From positions 3,931,501-3,995,500 of the forward strand of contig JAILWY010000010.1 of NCBI GenBank assembly GCA_022113835.1: 64,000 nt of DNA. The letters are read 5' to 3'. Positions 34,501 through 45,889 of the stretch are shown piece by piece; positions within the stretch are counted from its first letter, which is position 1; every line of letters begins with the position of its first letter. Source of the DNA: Atopsyche davidsoni. Taxonomy: Eukaryota > Arthropoda > Insecta > Trichoptera > Hydrobiosidae. Below the pieces are notes generated by a model. That model was not told the origin of the DNA. It saw nothing but the letters and a program-made list of their open reading frames with translations, and searched no databases. Both the position numbers and the translations under genes were made by a program.

Positions 34501-36530
34501 TAATACGTTGGCTTGCTTTGGCGGCCGTTGTAAATGTTTTTCTTGTTTTGACATTAAAAACAGCTCCAGTACAGTGACTGAAACGTAGGAAGGCCAATGA
34601 AAATTTGACGCTACTTAATACCCAAGAAAAAAAGTACATTTCTTAAAATGTCTTAGAGGAATTCCACCGAATATTTTATGGAATACCATCATGGAATCAA
34701 TTCCATAGTGACGTTAAGCGAAAGATGATCAGTACTTTTTTGTGTTTTAATAAAACGGGTTGATTTTTTTAAATGTATAAATTCTAAATTTTATTTTTAA
34801 ATTCAATCAAAACTATTTTATATTGCTCAGTTTCAGAAATCATTAATTATAAAAAAAGGTTTTTTCTAAAATTTAAAAAATATAGCATACTTTAAAAATT
34901 ACTTAAAATGTTATTTTTACGTTCAATAATGACTTTGTAGAATTGTAGTAACTTGTAACTTTCATTATGGTTTAAAGGCTCTATTTTTTGATTTGATAGC
35001 CCAGCTAACGTCTGCTCGCACGAATTGTTTTTAAAGTATTAAATATTCTACCTCTCGCTTCTGCAACCGCTGAAAATGACAGCATTATCGTCGTTGACAT
35101 TGAATTCTCAGAGCGCGTGATGATTCCGTTGGATGGCCACTCATGTTTGATTGAGCTATGTCGAATATAAAAAGCTAAGCTACCTGCACACGCTGCAACA
35201 CGACTGACAACCGAACGTTAGTAAGTCAATGCCTTTGAAGGTTTTTTCAATAGAGTAAACTGGCTGGTTACCGTTGTGTTGAAGCGTGTGGAGGCAGCTT
35301 TATTTTTCCAATGAAGAATATTTCCAAAAAATGACAATATTCAATATTTGTCAAAAATGATGCACAAACATGCTGCAACAAATGTTAATAAAATAAGAGA
35401 TGCAATTTTGTTTTAAAAATTAATTTAAAAAATTCACTTTTTAAAATAGCGGTAACCAGCCCATAATGCATATTAAACTATTTTATTTGGCTATTAAAAT
35501 CAAAAGCGGAAAAATGCAAATAATCATAATAACGACATGCAGATTTCCTGCATAAAACCTTTTCATATCATACTGCAAATTTCGTTAGCAATGTGAGAGA
35601 AATCGTCCGGTCAAAAAGGATTTTGATACTGTGAGACTTTCCCGCAGTCGATTCTCAGTTTTATGATCACAACCACTAAAAAAACTTGTGGTGTGTGATG
35701 CAGCAAAAGGTTGGACAGGGTCTGCTTTGTCTCATTAAATTTGAGAAGTGAAAGGTAGGGAGAATCGAATAACATCAGATCTGGTGAAAATACTCAACAG
35801 CAAAAAATTCGGCAGAAGAGAGAAGGTTCTAAATGAAAGAAGGATTTTGCTACCTATTCATAAAAATTAAAAAAAAAAAAAAAGCACACGCGTGTCTAGT
35901 TTTGGTTAAGTATAATTAATATGGCTACCACAGCTCGTTCGCCCTTTTTATTGTATTGTATAAATTACTGAATAATCCAGCAATTACTGTCTATCTTTTA
36001 TATAATTATTCAAATTTTCAGTAATAATATAATCTTGCACAACAACTAAGAAAAGACTTCTTTCACCAAAACGAAAGTCGGCCGCCTGTTCATACACATA
36101 GTCTATTTTAATATATTTTTAATTTAATTGTTCATTATAACTGGTACTTATTATAACTTTGTGGATATATAACACGACATCCCTGTGTGTGATTAATGCC
36201 TCGCGGAACATTCTCGAACAATGCTGCTGTTGTGTTTGACTGAATATTGCTCTCAATTATTATGTGATTTCATTTTCTTCCACATTTTCCAATGTATATG
36301 TGTATATGTGGGGTACGGTGAAATTAAAATTGAGGCGAGCAGTTTCGATTAATGAATAGAAATAGGCCTTATAAATCGCTTATTAATCGTATTATTTTTT
36401 AAATTAGTGCATAAACGTAAAAATTTGTATGTTTGGTTATATTTTGGGGCAAGCAACGCTTTATTGATTTTGTGGACCGTTTCTCGTATCGTGTCTCTCT
36501 GCCTCCTTGGCGACCTGCTCCCTCCGAGTA
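31600..36530. other. AT-rich intergenic region
   Basis: Upstream of the His-rich gene's promoter. No supported gene. GC-richer patches lie near 33370-33470 and 33530-33640; the second includes a perfect 16-bp palindrome. Frames in this stretch are short and without bias. Confidence 0.4.
33594..33609. repeat. Perfect 16-bp palindrome
   Basis: CCTGTTCTAGAACAGG, extended after a short bulge by TGTTGC on the left and GCAACA on the right. It could form a hairpin or be a dimeric protein-binding site. Context gives no function. Confidence 0.5.
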
Positions 36531-36673
36531 GATTTCAGTCGTTGCTATGGTCCACGTCCTTCCAGAAGACATCACTCCAAGCTCTTTCGTTTGACTCGGA
36601 GATTTTCTTTGTGGTTTCACAGCTGCTTACTTGTCTTACTATGTTAAAACGGAGGCATTTCACACGAAGAAAA
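36460..36673 (-). CDS. Candidate terminal exon of an unidentified gene
   Basis: On the minus strand, AATTTATAG (AG at 36675-36674) is followed by a frame of 45 residues from FLRVKCLRFNIVRQVSS to ERAWSDVFWKDVDHSND, stopping at TGA 36537-36535. AATAAA follows 70 bases later (36465-36460). A coherent frame, an acceptor and a poly(A) signal together suggest a last exon. The protein is not recognised and no upstream exon was found before the gene ending at 38491. It may be a pseudogene fragment. Confidence 0.35.
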
Positions 36674-36679
36674 CTATAA

Positions 36680-38420
36680 ATTTATTTCATTCACCAGCGC
36701 AACATTGACGCGACTTTTCAAGTTCAATTGTAACATTGTTAAGCGGAAGATTCCGCTACCTCGATTAAAATAATATATTATTTTCACACCAGAATTTCCC
36801 ATGTAAAACAGAAGTGTTGTTTACCGAGAAGACATTTTCACAATTGATTTTTTTATAACCATTGTTTGAATTATGTGTATTACCTTAATATTTCAGTGAA
36901 TCACGTCCGACATTTTACTTAATTTTACAGTTTACAAAAAAAGAGCTTTGTTTTTGTGAATATGATTAAAGAAATAATTTTAACTTAAGCCTGTCTCGTT
37001 TGGCTGATTGCATGAATAAATTCTACCATCTTAAATTTCTGGCATTCGTTTAGAAAAACTTTTCAACTTGTACAATAATAACAATGTCGCATGCTTTACA
37101 TGAATTTTGGACTAATGGGTATTTTTTTAAGCCGAATTACCAAAATTACTCTGCGATAATGTTTGCTGCAATTATGACCACTGACCTCGGCATTGAATGC
37201 AGGTCCGTGGCTTTTTATGAACCACATTTCGTGAATACACTGTATGTGAACAGTTTCTTCTTCTCGGTGTTTTGAGTTTTTTTATTTTTTTTTACTGTTT
37301 GGAATTATTCAATTTTATTTCAATGGTTGTAAATAGCGAGGCAACACATTAAGCGGCATTACTTAAAAAATATTTAGTATTATAAATGATAAGCATTGAA
37401 TAAAGAATGAAGAGACTACGTGGACAATTATATTGACTCTGTGAGTATCACGTCTATTTCTTAAATAAATGTTCTTACAGCACTTGTTTCTTTGTAAATA
37501 GATTTGCACAAAACCTGTTTTTTAAAAATTATAACGTACCTCTTATTGGACTTATTTGTTAGAGTAATAAGTCGCGTTAAACAAAATTTGGCGCAGTTTG
37601 TAAAAGCCTATGAACAATAGCTGTAGCCATAATGTGTATACTAACTGTATATTTATTCAGTGTTTTCTATTTTTTAACAGAAAAGAATAAGGTTTTAATA
37701 TATAAATGATTTTGGATAGTTACCACAATATATTTTTTCTTTCGTTCAAAGTTCAAGCTACTCAAATTTCCAATTATTTTTTTTAATATTACCTGCGGTT
37801 AGTAAAATATCGATTGTGTGTTTTCATAATATCTAATTTGATAATTTTCTTTAAAAAAAATTTTAATTTTAAAATTGCTTTTGCTTTTAGTATGATTTAT
37901 ATATAAAAACTCAACAGGTTTGTCTAAACTTACCAATTAATCGTTTTTGTGTATTTAACAGAATACAGAATAATCCAGGTGTCTCTGTATATAGTAGGAA
38001 TACCAAAGTGTTATAATATAAATTAAAAACGTATTCTATTGAGTTTAGGAGTGGTTTATTAAATTACTACATCTTTACAGTAAAATTCCCAAATACCTAA
38101 TAACTAGCAGTCTTTTCGTTACATAATCAGTCTTAATAAATAGATATAAATACTTGTTTGTTTAAGATGGTTAATAAATATAAGAAATGGCAATTGAAAT
38201 CCATCAGTATGTTTACAGAACAGATCAAACTATCCAAAATGTAAATTATCTTCTATTTAGATAAATAATAGAATATATTTATATAAAGGAAACCAATGGT
38301 TACTAGTACATTAGATTTCACAGCAATCTCAAGTGAACTGAACCATGGCGGCAACAATATTGAGGAAGTTATGCGTGTCTTCTAAAATTAACATTGCTTA
38401 ATGTAATCAATAAATTAATC
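36680..38420. other. AT-rich region without recognised genes
   Basis: It lies between the candidate exon at 36535-36673 and the 3' end of the gene at 38491. Only small AT-rich frames occur, including one at 37084-37275 with no motif. Confidence 0.4.
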
Positions 38421-38422
38421 AT

Positions 38423-38428
38423 TTTAAT
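38423..38428 (-). terminator. Polyadenylation signal ATTAAA (candidate)
   Basis: ATTAAA on the minus strand, about 65 nt past the TAA at 38491 that ends the second coding frame of the neighbouring gene. Confidence 0.4.
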
Positions 38429-38490
38429 AAACTGCCTTCAATCGACACAAGCAGGAAATCTTCAACGACGATGAGAAGCGAAATTAGCAA

Positions 38491-38690
38491 TTAGGGTAGA
38501 AGTTTAGCACCACGCCACACGATCTTCAGGGAGTGGTTGCGATCCTCTGTCAGGGTGAGGAAGTGGCGGACAACCCGCGAGGAGTGCGGCTCGTCCTGCC
38601 GGGATCGGGAGAATATGCGCGAGGGGTGGCGCACGTAGTAAACGATGTCGAAGAAGACTTCCAGCGCGGCGAGGAGGCGGTCCTCGAGGC
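38491..38690 (-). CDS. Coding-like continuation in a shifted frame
   Basis: Immediately past the TGA at 38693-38691, the -1 frame reads SLEDRLLAALEVFFDIVYYV and on to SLKIVWRGAKLLP with TAA at 38491. Nearly every codon ends in G or C, as in the exon above. This is typical coding sequence and probably the real C-terminus. It would be reached by an indel, an assembly error, an undetected small intron or a programmed -1 shift near 38691-38700. No GT/AG pair that fits was found. Confidence 0.55.
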
Positions 38691-41600
38691 TCACTGCTTG
38701 AGCTGCTGGTCGCGGTCCCCCGACAGGGGCTGCGCCGGCTGGGCCAGGTAGGGCCCCGGGCCCGCGGCCTCGTGCAGCTTGTCGGCCTCCTCCGCGGCCA
38801 CGGGGCACATGCACGGCACGAGCTGCACGTGCTGCAGCGACACGGGCGTGAGGCTGGCCTGCAGCGGCACGCTGATGGGGATGGGCTGCATCAGCGCCTC
38901 GCCGCCCTGGCCGCCGTACACCTGCCCGCCGTACACCTTGCGCTGCTCGTACACGCTGGGCGAGTAGCCGTAGCCGCGGTATGCCTGCGCCACCTGAGCC
39001 ATCTGCGCCATCTGCGCCGGCACCCACGCCTTGGGGGCCGCCGACTGCCTGCAACACCACCGCAGCCACTCAGCCCACGCACCGCCAGCCACCCATCCAT
39101 CCATCCACCCATCCACCCAGCCACCCAGCCACCCAGCCACCCAGCGATTGTATCAACCGGCAAACGTGCCCGTCTACTTCGTGTCGGGGGCGTCAGAGCA
39201 CCTCCTCGAGATCGCTTGTTATCTTACATCTAAGTCTCATCAGTTACATCTAAACTTGCAATGTGTCAAAAAAGTTAAAAAAAAAGTACATAAAAACCTA
39301 AATATGTTCATTTCAAAAACACTTTTTTCAATGAAATAAAAGTATATAATTCAAGAAATCGAGAATCGAATTCGATAAATAAGTACAATGCATCAAGCAA
39401 GACTAGAATGGAAATGTTCCACTTTCGTGAACATCAATAACATAATAGAAGTATCCTCATACTTTTCTTGTTATTGGTTTGGTTAGAGTCAAGTTAATAC
39501 AATCGCAATGGTGCTCCGGTGGTCGAACAGTTTACATCGATTGTGGATTAGTTGTATTGGGTGGAATTCAGTTATATTAAAATTATAAATAAGTTTGTAT
39601 TTTAATATATTAAAACTGAATAATTATACAATTTCCCACGATCGATGTAAAATATATACAATGGCATATAAGTATCGTAATAAACTTTTGAACAAAAAAT
39701 GTAAAAGGTTCGTTTTCGCTATTAATGGACGCCGACTGGCATAACCCCGTTTTCCCAAAACATGTTACATGAATTCTATTGCTAATGACTACAAAAAATA
39801 AGTGTTCATTGTTGATTTCTACATTAAAGGGTTTCCTTTCGGTTCGTTACATCTATAAAATGCAATCGCATATAGTCCACATGGTATAGACTTCTCCGCG
39901 GTCATCCCATGCCATAAATTTTATTATATCTACGGCCACGCTTGTAAAAACATCAGAATAGGATAATAAACACACATAAAAATTATGACAAGGAAACATC
40001 CAGGAATATAAAACCAGTTTTTTACGTCGTCAGTATACACAAGCATTGATTACCTTCAGGGGTTCTCTGAGATTATCCACATTTTTACATGCAATAACAC
40101 AATATACTTCAACATATTCCGATTCCAGATATTAAATAATGACTCTAATCCACCTTAGCGTTTGTTTACGGCCTGGGAGACGAGCGATTTTTTTTCGAAA
40201 ACGTTTATTAAATTTCAAATGTGGATAAAACAAAGCGATCTGTATCTAATATATTACTGTAATAATAGCTATTACATTATGTATCAAGAGTGACAAGAGC
40301 TACTTACGTCGGTTCAGACGTCCATCTCAGGAAGAAGGCGTCTCCTGCGGTGATAAAGGCTAGTGCTAGGCACAGGTGCACCTAGAACAATGGAAATTTT
40401 CATTGCAATTTAATATACCCAATCATTTACCTTATTCGTTGCCTTACTACGATAGTTTCTAAATTCAATACACACATGAGACTTGTGCTACAATTGATAC
40501 GCAACTAGACACGATTTCACGGAAAACAATAAAGAAATGCGATTAAAATTTAACGCGTTTGGTAAACAAGTAACATCTCGCTTCAATTTGAACAGTTAAT
40601 TGCCATATGATTAGTATTTAAATAACATACATTATAATACGCTTGCATAAAAACTAATTATCAAGTAACAACATAAATTAGAAAATATTACATTCCTATG
40701 AAACGCCGTGCCAGCAAATTTATTTTGTTTAAACATAATAAAAATACAACATAATTAATTAAATTAATTGCTAGCAACCTTTGATTGATTTAAATATATA
40801 TAATAAATAAATATTTACTGGTTAGACATTTTAATAAAAGAATATAATAATGGTATTTTCACGTTATGCAAAAGCATTACTGATGAAATTAGATTTATAG
40901 ACTATGAAAACTCTTTGCTAAGAATTAATTTTATTGATTATTAATGGTAATATTCTATTAAATGTGCATTAACCTAGCGCAGACCAGAAATACTTCCCTA
41001 TGCATATATAATGACATTCTAACATAAATATAAGGCACTGGGTCAATAAATTACATAAACAACACTTAAATACAAATAATATTTAATGAATGCCATCTTA
41101 ACAAATATATGAATAAATAGATCATATAATAAATGTTTTATACTTTTATGTTTAAGCTTTAAATTATTTGTAGTATTTAAATATACGTACTTGAAAATAT
41201 TAATATTTTTCATAAATAATTTAAATCAAAAATATTATACATACATTTAAAATAAATACCGATCAAAAGAATATACATGTTATACAGATTATAATAACAC
41301 CATGAAAATAAAATAAATCTAACTTAGAAATTTCAAAAACTACTATTATTGTTTCAAATAAGCCAGTTGCAAAGAAATAACTGAAGATAAAACAAGGCAT
41401 CGCAATTGTAAAATAAATACACAATTTATTTATACAACCCAAAAAAAAATTGTTTCAATAGGCAATATTTTTTTTAAGTGCGATGCGCTCTTGTCCAGTT
41501 CAGTTGTTTCAATATAAACCAGGCTTATTGTGAAAAACAAGGGTAATCTTTAAGTTCTCCGAGCGAGGGGACTCACCGTGAACCTCAGGTCCGCGTTCAT
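38691..41600 (-). CDS. Small secreted Gln/Ala/Tyr-rich protein, three coding exons
   Basis: Rebuilt on the minus strand. Exon 1: 41600-41577, MNADLRFT, donor GTGAGT. Exon 2: 40381-40308, after TTGTTCTAG, donor GTAAGT. Exon 3: 39048-38691, after GTGTTGCAG, ending TGA. Phases join (0, then 2+1), giving 151 residues. The signal peptide is FTVHLCLALAFITAGDA. The mature part begins FFLRWTSEPTQSAAPKAWVP, then has MAQ repeats, a YRGYGYSPSVYEQ segment with VYGGQ repeats and a hydrophobic PISVPLQASLTPVSLQHVQL block followed by CMC. Codons are strongly GC-ending. The frame stops as DRDQQLKQ, but an adjacent frame stays coding-like for 66 more codons, so the true C-terminus is uncertain. TATA box and initiator lie just upstream. 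Family not recognised; an extracellular structural role is inferred. Confidence 0.7.
39087..39145. repeat. CCAT / CCACCCAG microsatellite in an intron
   Basis: CATC tetramers followed by repeats of CCACCCAG, 40-100 bases upstream of the acceptor of exon 3 of the secreted-protein gene (minus strand). Frames through it (Gly/Trp or Pro/His/Thr repeats) are not coding. Confidence 0.8.
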
Positions 41601-41685
41601 GGCACTTATCTTCCTGCGGGCTGCGGGGAGTGTGAAGGAGGGCTGGGAGGAGTCCAGCTGGCTTCGCTCGAGGAGTCAGGAGAGC

Positions 41686-41719
41686 AGTGATGCTCCCGGG
41701 ACCAGGCCCGGCCTTATAT
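41686..41719 (-). promoter_or_regulatory. TATA box and initiator of the 38.5-41.6 kb gene
   Basis: On the minus strand, CATATAAGG (TATA at 41718) is followed 30 bases later by GCATCACTGC (initiator A at 41688). The start codon is at 41600, giving a 5' UTR of about 88 nt. Spacing is ideal for a TATA promoter. Confidence 0.65.
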
Positions 41720-41829
41720 GGAGGCGGCCTGGCCACGCGGCCCGATCTGATAGTGACTCCCGTAAGGGTTCGCACCGGTACGGGCGAACCGGTTCACACA
41801 CGAGCCCCGAACCGGTTGGCACATTACAG

Positions 41830-43600
41830 TGAAAAATAATACATGGGACATTCCTGATAGGCACAATCGATTATTGTATTAGACAAAATTTTAATCCTTT
41901 GAAGATGAGCAGACTGCCCACTTATAAATTCTTCACAAATTCTTCAAATTGAAATTCTCTTCAAAAATCAACCTCGTCGTTAATTTCCGCTGAAATCACA
42001 TTAAATTCTTAATAATTGTATCGCGCATATATTTTATTTGGCGAAATAAGTTATATACAATGAAAAGCATGCTGACAGTGTGGTGTCAGTGTGCTGTGAC
42101 ACAATTATCTCAAATTAATACTTATATATTTATATATATATTGTTTTTGTTATGTAATATCAAGTGAATCATTTGACACACATTTGGAGTGCGACGCATT
42201 ACGATGCTATGCTTTGTACTGCCTGAATTTCATGCCACGTAAGATAAAATAATTCTGGAGCACCGTTAAGAGCATCAAATGTTCTGACCTTTTGTGTGAG
42301 CTATCTACAGCCTGGTCACTCCACCATTTCCAAAAATCAATCAGTACTGTGAATGCATTCCGTTTGTTGTTCACATCCAAGTCTGTGACATAAAGTGGTT
42401 TTAATTAACTACGAAAACAATCCAGACAAATCCAGCAAAATTGATCATTCACCCTTTAGAGAAATTCAAAGTTTTATCTTCGAAAATAGTTTTATTTAAT
42501 AATATGAATACCTGTCCAAAAATTTCTAATAAAATAGGCTCACAATAAAGCACCAGCTCGAGTTTACTTAGAAAAACTTTTTAATAGCCTCTATTATATT
42601 TTGGTCGCTATTTGACTTACATATTTCGTACGAAACGTTGTTGTCGAGATATTTTATATTCAATATGACTACACGCTGTTTAAATTGTAGTATTTTCATG
42701 AGTTGTATTCTCACATAGAAAATATAAAATAATAACATTTTTTCTAAATGTGGTAAACGAGGCGGTGCTTTATCATGCTCCACAACCATTAGAATTTTAA
42801 ACAAATAAATGTTCAAAACTTAAATAATTTGGTTGTACTATAAGTGAATATTTGAATTGATATTTAATTGATTTAATTCAATTCAAATGTCACTCCCATC
42901 AGCTGGCGTGCATCTCTAAGCTTTCTGTTCACAATGCAAGTACCTGCCTGAAAACAGAGAACCGTGAATATTAACATAACGAGTACTGATTTACAAAATT
43001 ATCGGTTCGATCGGGACAAGATGTCGGCGGAGGCAGAGATGGGCGCTCATTATTATTTATGTTTTATAATTTCGTCAATTAAAATAAATTTGTTCAAATA
43101 CGTCCGCTAAGCATGTCGTAGGCTTCGTCGATTAGAATCTCCGGCCGGCCCATCGGAATAACACCGCTGCGCCGAGCCCGACAGCCGGCCAGCCCTCGGG
43201 ACGGAATTGGGTCAGAATAAAAAAAACTCGGGTACGGTGCTGCACTTAGCCGTGGAGCCTCCGAGAATATCATTACACTCAAAACATTCTTTGATTTTGC
43301 AATAAAATAAAATTTGATTTTTCTCTCAGACGCTGGTAAACAAAACTGCATCAAATAAAACGTAAGCTACAAAAAAAATCTCGAACCAAAGTATCCAACA
43401 AAATTCCCATCACAGCCAAATGTTTACTGTTTTTTTATTTTATTAAACGTCAATCACGTTTATTACCCATCACGGGTTTATTATATTATTACTATGAACA
43501 TATGAACCAAACACTAACAATCGCTTCACTTGTTACTTTGTTCAAAAAGTCCAGTGCTTGCAAATCACTAAATATTGGTAGGCAGGGCACATTGCTTCAT
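41830..43600. other. AT-rich intergenic region
   Basis: Upstream of the TATA promoter at 41719. A GC-rich patch at 43110-43270 carries no recognisable frame. Nothing else is supported. Confidence 0.4.
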
Positions 43601-43605
43601 ATGTA

Positions 43606-43795
43606 GAGTATGATTGTTAAAAATTATCGATAAACGGGAGTGATTCGTTAGTACAAGGGTTAGTACACCGGCCATGTAAGCATGGGGATGTGGGTTCAAA
43701 TCCCACACAAATCACGATGATATTTTTCTGAAAGTTTCTTTAAATCATCTTCTATGTATGAACTGATGTGCCTAATCATATTAGTAATAAATGTG
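43606..43795 (+). repeat. tRNA-derived SINE-like repeat (copy 3)
   Basis: The tRNA-like head 43640-43715 is the best preserved: GTGATTC pairs with AATCAC, the T arm is GTGGG-TTCAAAT-CCCAC, and the anticodon loop is CATGTAA (UGU, as in threonine tRNA). The anticodon stem is degraded, so it is not a working tRNA. The tail passes through TTTCTTTAAATCATC to GAACTGATGTGCCTAATCATA, the same end as the copy at 12.35 kb. Confidence 0.65.
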
Positions 43796-44344
43796 TACTG
43801 ATTTGTTTTAGCATACAATTGAAAATATATTAAATGATTATATATAATGACGAAAAAACTAATCACTTCATTAATAAATAAAATGCGTAATATTTTATAG
43901 AATTCTGAGTGTTTTTTTCCACGGCCAAAAAAGCAAGAATGTATAAAAACGCTGACTGTTTATGACTTCATTGCTGATTAGGATTGGTGGACTACATCGT
44001 TTTTGTTTGGTTTTTGGAACGTTGGGAGTGACCATCAGTTCTAAGGGCTGCAAAGGTATACAATACCCCATGATAAATGATACATTAACGTCCTCTGATG
44101 ATTTAATATCAAACCATAAGAATGATGTCAGTTTTGAAAAAAAAACTTTTAATTAATCAAACGTTACGTTTATGAAGATACCTTTCACGAGCAACAAACA
44201 ACTGAAATATATATTAAATAATTTGACACGTACTAAGTCTTAACGCTTTGAACCTTTTGAATGCTTTTTTATTTAACAATGTGAATACTTTGCAAAACTG
44301 ACAAAAAGGGTTTATACTTGCTCTAATACGCAACGATAACACAA

Positions 44345-44430
44345 TAAAAGGTGCACTGTAGCGACCTATAGTCGCCAACGGAGTTACAAAGGAATTTACG
44401 CATTGTCGCCAACGTAGTCGAAAGGGTTAA
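44345..44430. repeat. Possible TTAA-terminated element fragment
   Basis: GTCGCCAACG occurs twice (near 44366 and 44406) with AAAGGGTTAA at the right end. An end of type AGGG-TTAA recalls piggyBac-type MITEs. The other end was not found. Confidence 0.25.
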
Positions 44431-44569
44431 CATTCATCAGCACACTTATCAGACATAATGCATTTTTTTTTCAGCCTTGTATACGTTCTAGTGTACGTTA
44501 GAGTGGTCCACCGCCAAAAACGGTTTATTTTAGTCAGTGAATAAAACGCATGTTTTACTGGGCGTGGTA

Positions 44570-44575
44570 TTTATT
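44570..44575 (-). terminator. Polyadenylation signal AATAAA
   Basis: AATAAA on the minus strand, about 36 nt past the TGA of the small secreted-protein gene at 44611. A second AATAAA lies near 44525. Confidence 0.55.
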
Positions 44576-44610
44576 AATTGTAATAATAAACACGGGGCAC
44601 GTTGGGGGGC

Positions 44611-44886
44611 TCAGTCGAAGTTGAACCTGCGGACTCCGTCGAAGCGGAAGCCGTAGGCGGCGGCGTTGCGGGCGTCCACGAGCGCGGGGTTGCGGTGCTT
44701 GTAGAAGCTGCCGTGGCCGTGGGGCGGACGAGCCGCGCTGTTGGGGACGCCGTGAGCCTCGCGGGGGTAGAAGGCCTCGAAGCCTCCCTGCGGCAGAATG
44801 CTGCTCAGCCCCTCGTCGTCGGGGTCGTACGCCATCGCCAGCCCCGCTCCCAGCGCCAGCACCGCCCACAGCGTCACCGCACGCAT
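44611..44886 (-). CDS. Small secreted protein with signal peptide
   Basis: 91 residues from ATG 44886 to TGA 44611. The first 19 residues MRAVTLWAVLALGAGLAMA are a classic signal peptide. The mature part starts YDPDDEGLSSILPQGGFEAF and ends FRFDGVRRFNFD, with a His/Gly/Tyr segment in between. Codons are strongly GC-ending. The sequence before the ATG is GCGTTGTGCAG, so the ATG may open a second exon, as in the gene at 28571-31455; no first exon was identified upstream. The frame stays open to 45003 but that part is AT-rich and has no codon bias. No family recognised. An extracellular, possibly cuticular role fits the neighbours. Confidence 0.75.
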   Translation of the reverse strand: MRAVTLWAVLALGAGLAMAYDPDDEGLSSILPQGGFEAFYPREAHGVPNSAARPPHGHGSFYKHRNPALVDARNAAAYGFRFDGVRRFNFD

Positions 44887-45053
44887 CTGCACAACGCCGG
44901 CGGGCTCAACGTTCAGACGGTTGGGATTGAAATCTTTCCCTGTCGCTTCGGCCAACAACTTTTGAATCAAGCTTAACACAATAAAATGTTTAATGTAATA
45001 CAATTATTTAATATGTTTTGAGGTGATTTATTTGGTATTTACAGGTATGTCGT

Positions 45054-45136
45054 GTCGGCCACCGGTGACCGACGCGGCCCAATTGGAATACCTCCGTGTC
45101 GGCCACCGGTGGCTGACACGGCAGTCAACGTGTTAA
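45054..45136. repeat. Paired near-palindromes ending at TTAA
   Basis: GTGTCGGCCACCGGTG occurs twice, followed by ACCGACGCGG (first) or GCTGACACGG (second); each copy is a near-palindrome centred on CCACCGGTGG. The second is followed by CAGTCAACGTGTTAA. It may be the end of a TTAA-inserting (piggyBac-type) MITE. Confidence 0.45.
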
Positions 45137-45194
45137 ATTTAAAATTCGGCCAGTGATAGTAAAAACTACAGCAAAATATCCTTATATTATTGAT

Positions 45195-45595
45195 TTTGTG
45201 AAGACCGTCTCACAGGGAGTACGATTCTGCATATACAGGTTTTATTGATTGATAATGATTAAGAACATTTTAAGAAATTCAATATTTTTGACAGAGAGTA
45301 CTTGGTGGAATTCCATTTTAATATTTTTGAATAAAATACTTGAGTGATTTTCCACATTTTTATTTTCACTCTGTTTGATAATGCCAACGTGAAAGGTTGG
45401 CGAAACCGGTCACTAATAAAAATAAAAATGTGGAAAATCACTCAAGTATTTTATTCAAAAATATAAATTACATTTTTTCAAATATTGAAAATTGATTAAA
45501 GAAACACTCAGATAAATATCATCGTGATTTGTGTGGGATTTGAACCCACATCCTCAAGCTTACAATGCACCGGCCATGTAAGCTATATATCATAA
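45195..45595 (-). repeat. tRNA-derived repeat (copy 4), interrupted by a hairpin
   Basis: The left part (TTTGTGAAGACCGTCTCACAG and on to TGATAATGATTAAG) and right part (ATTGAAAATTGATTAAAGAAAC then TCATCGTGATTTGTG) match the copy at 9.16-9.30 kb. The tRNA-like head in minus orientation is at about 45524-45590. The family sequence is split at about 45270-45475 by an unrelated insert holding a perfect inverted repeat. Confidence 0.6.
45321..45464. repeat. Perfect 46-bp inverted repeat with 52-base loop
   Basis: 45321-45366 and 45419-45464 are exact reverse complements. The loop contains GCCAACGTGAAAGGTTGGC, itself a stem-loop, followed by GAAAC. Perfect arms suggest a young fold-back element or recent gene conversion. 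It is inserted in an older repeat. Confidence 0.8.
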
Positions 45596-45614
45596 AATAA
45601 AATATCCTTAGATT

Positions 45615-45770
45615 TGAATCTGCTATTGTTTCTGTAGGCTGCTGCAGGAGTATCAGAACTAAACGCCGGAGCTTTGTAAGGATATATAATAATGCTGTTG
45701 AGCAGCAGCAATATTAACCTGCGGCGTAGAAGGACCCGGGGACCTACTACACTATTTTCTCCTTAGAAAA
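45615..45770 (+). repeat. Left part of the repeat hosting the LTR element
   Basis: Homologous to the minus strand of 13250-13480 (blocks TGCTATTGTTTC, GGAGCTTTGTAAGGA, GCGTAGAAGGACCCGGGGAC). Its last five bases GAAAA (45766-45770) are the left copy of the LTR element's target duplication. Confidence 0.6.
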
Positions 45771-45889
45771 TGTGCTCTATGGTCTGGGAGAGGCATGGCA
45801 ACACCTAAGATGCAGCGCGGGGGAGGAACATTACTGTGGAGAGACCCGGCGCAAGTGGACGTAGTAACAATGAGCAAGAGACGACAACA
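45771..45889 (+). repeat. 5' LTR, 119 bp
   Basis: Identical by eye to 49635-49753. Starts TG, ends CA. It contains two ATGs in the gag frame (45795 and 45870) and no stop in that frame, so it can be translated to its end. Such a short LTR leaves little room for promoter elements. Confidence 0.85.

Noticed and set aside
36407..36679. Plus-strand 90-codon frame with hydrophobic start
   Set aside because: The minus strand carries an acceptor, a coherent frame and AATAAA; the plus-strand frame has none of these.
43640..43715. Possible threonine tRNA gene
   Set aside because: The anticodon stem does not pair, and the same head occurs in three other repeat copies with conserved tails, so it is a tRNA-derived repeat.
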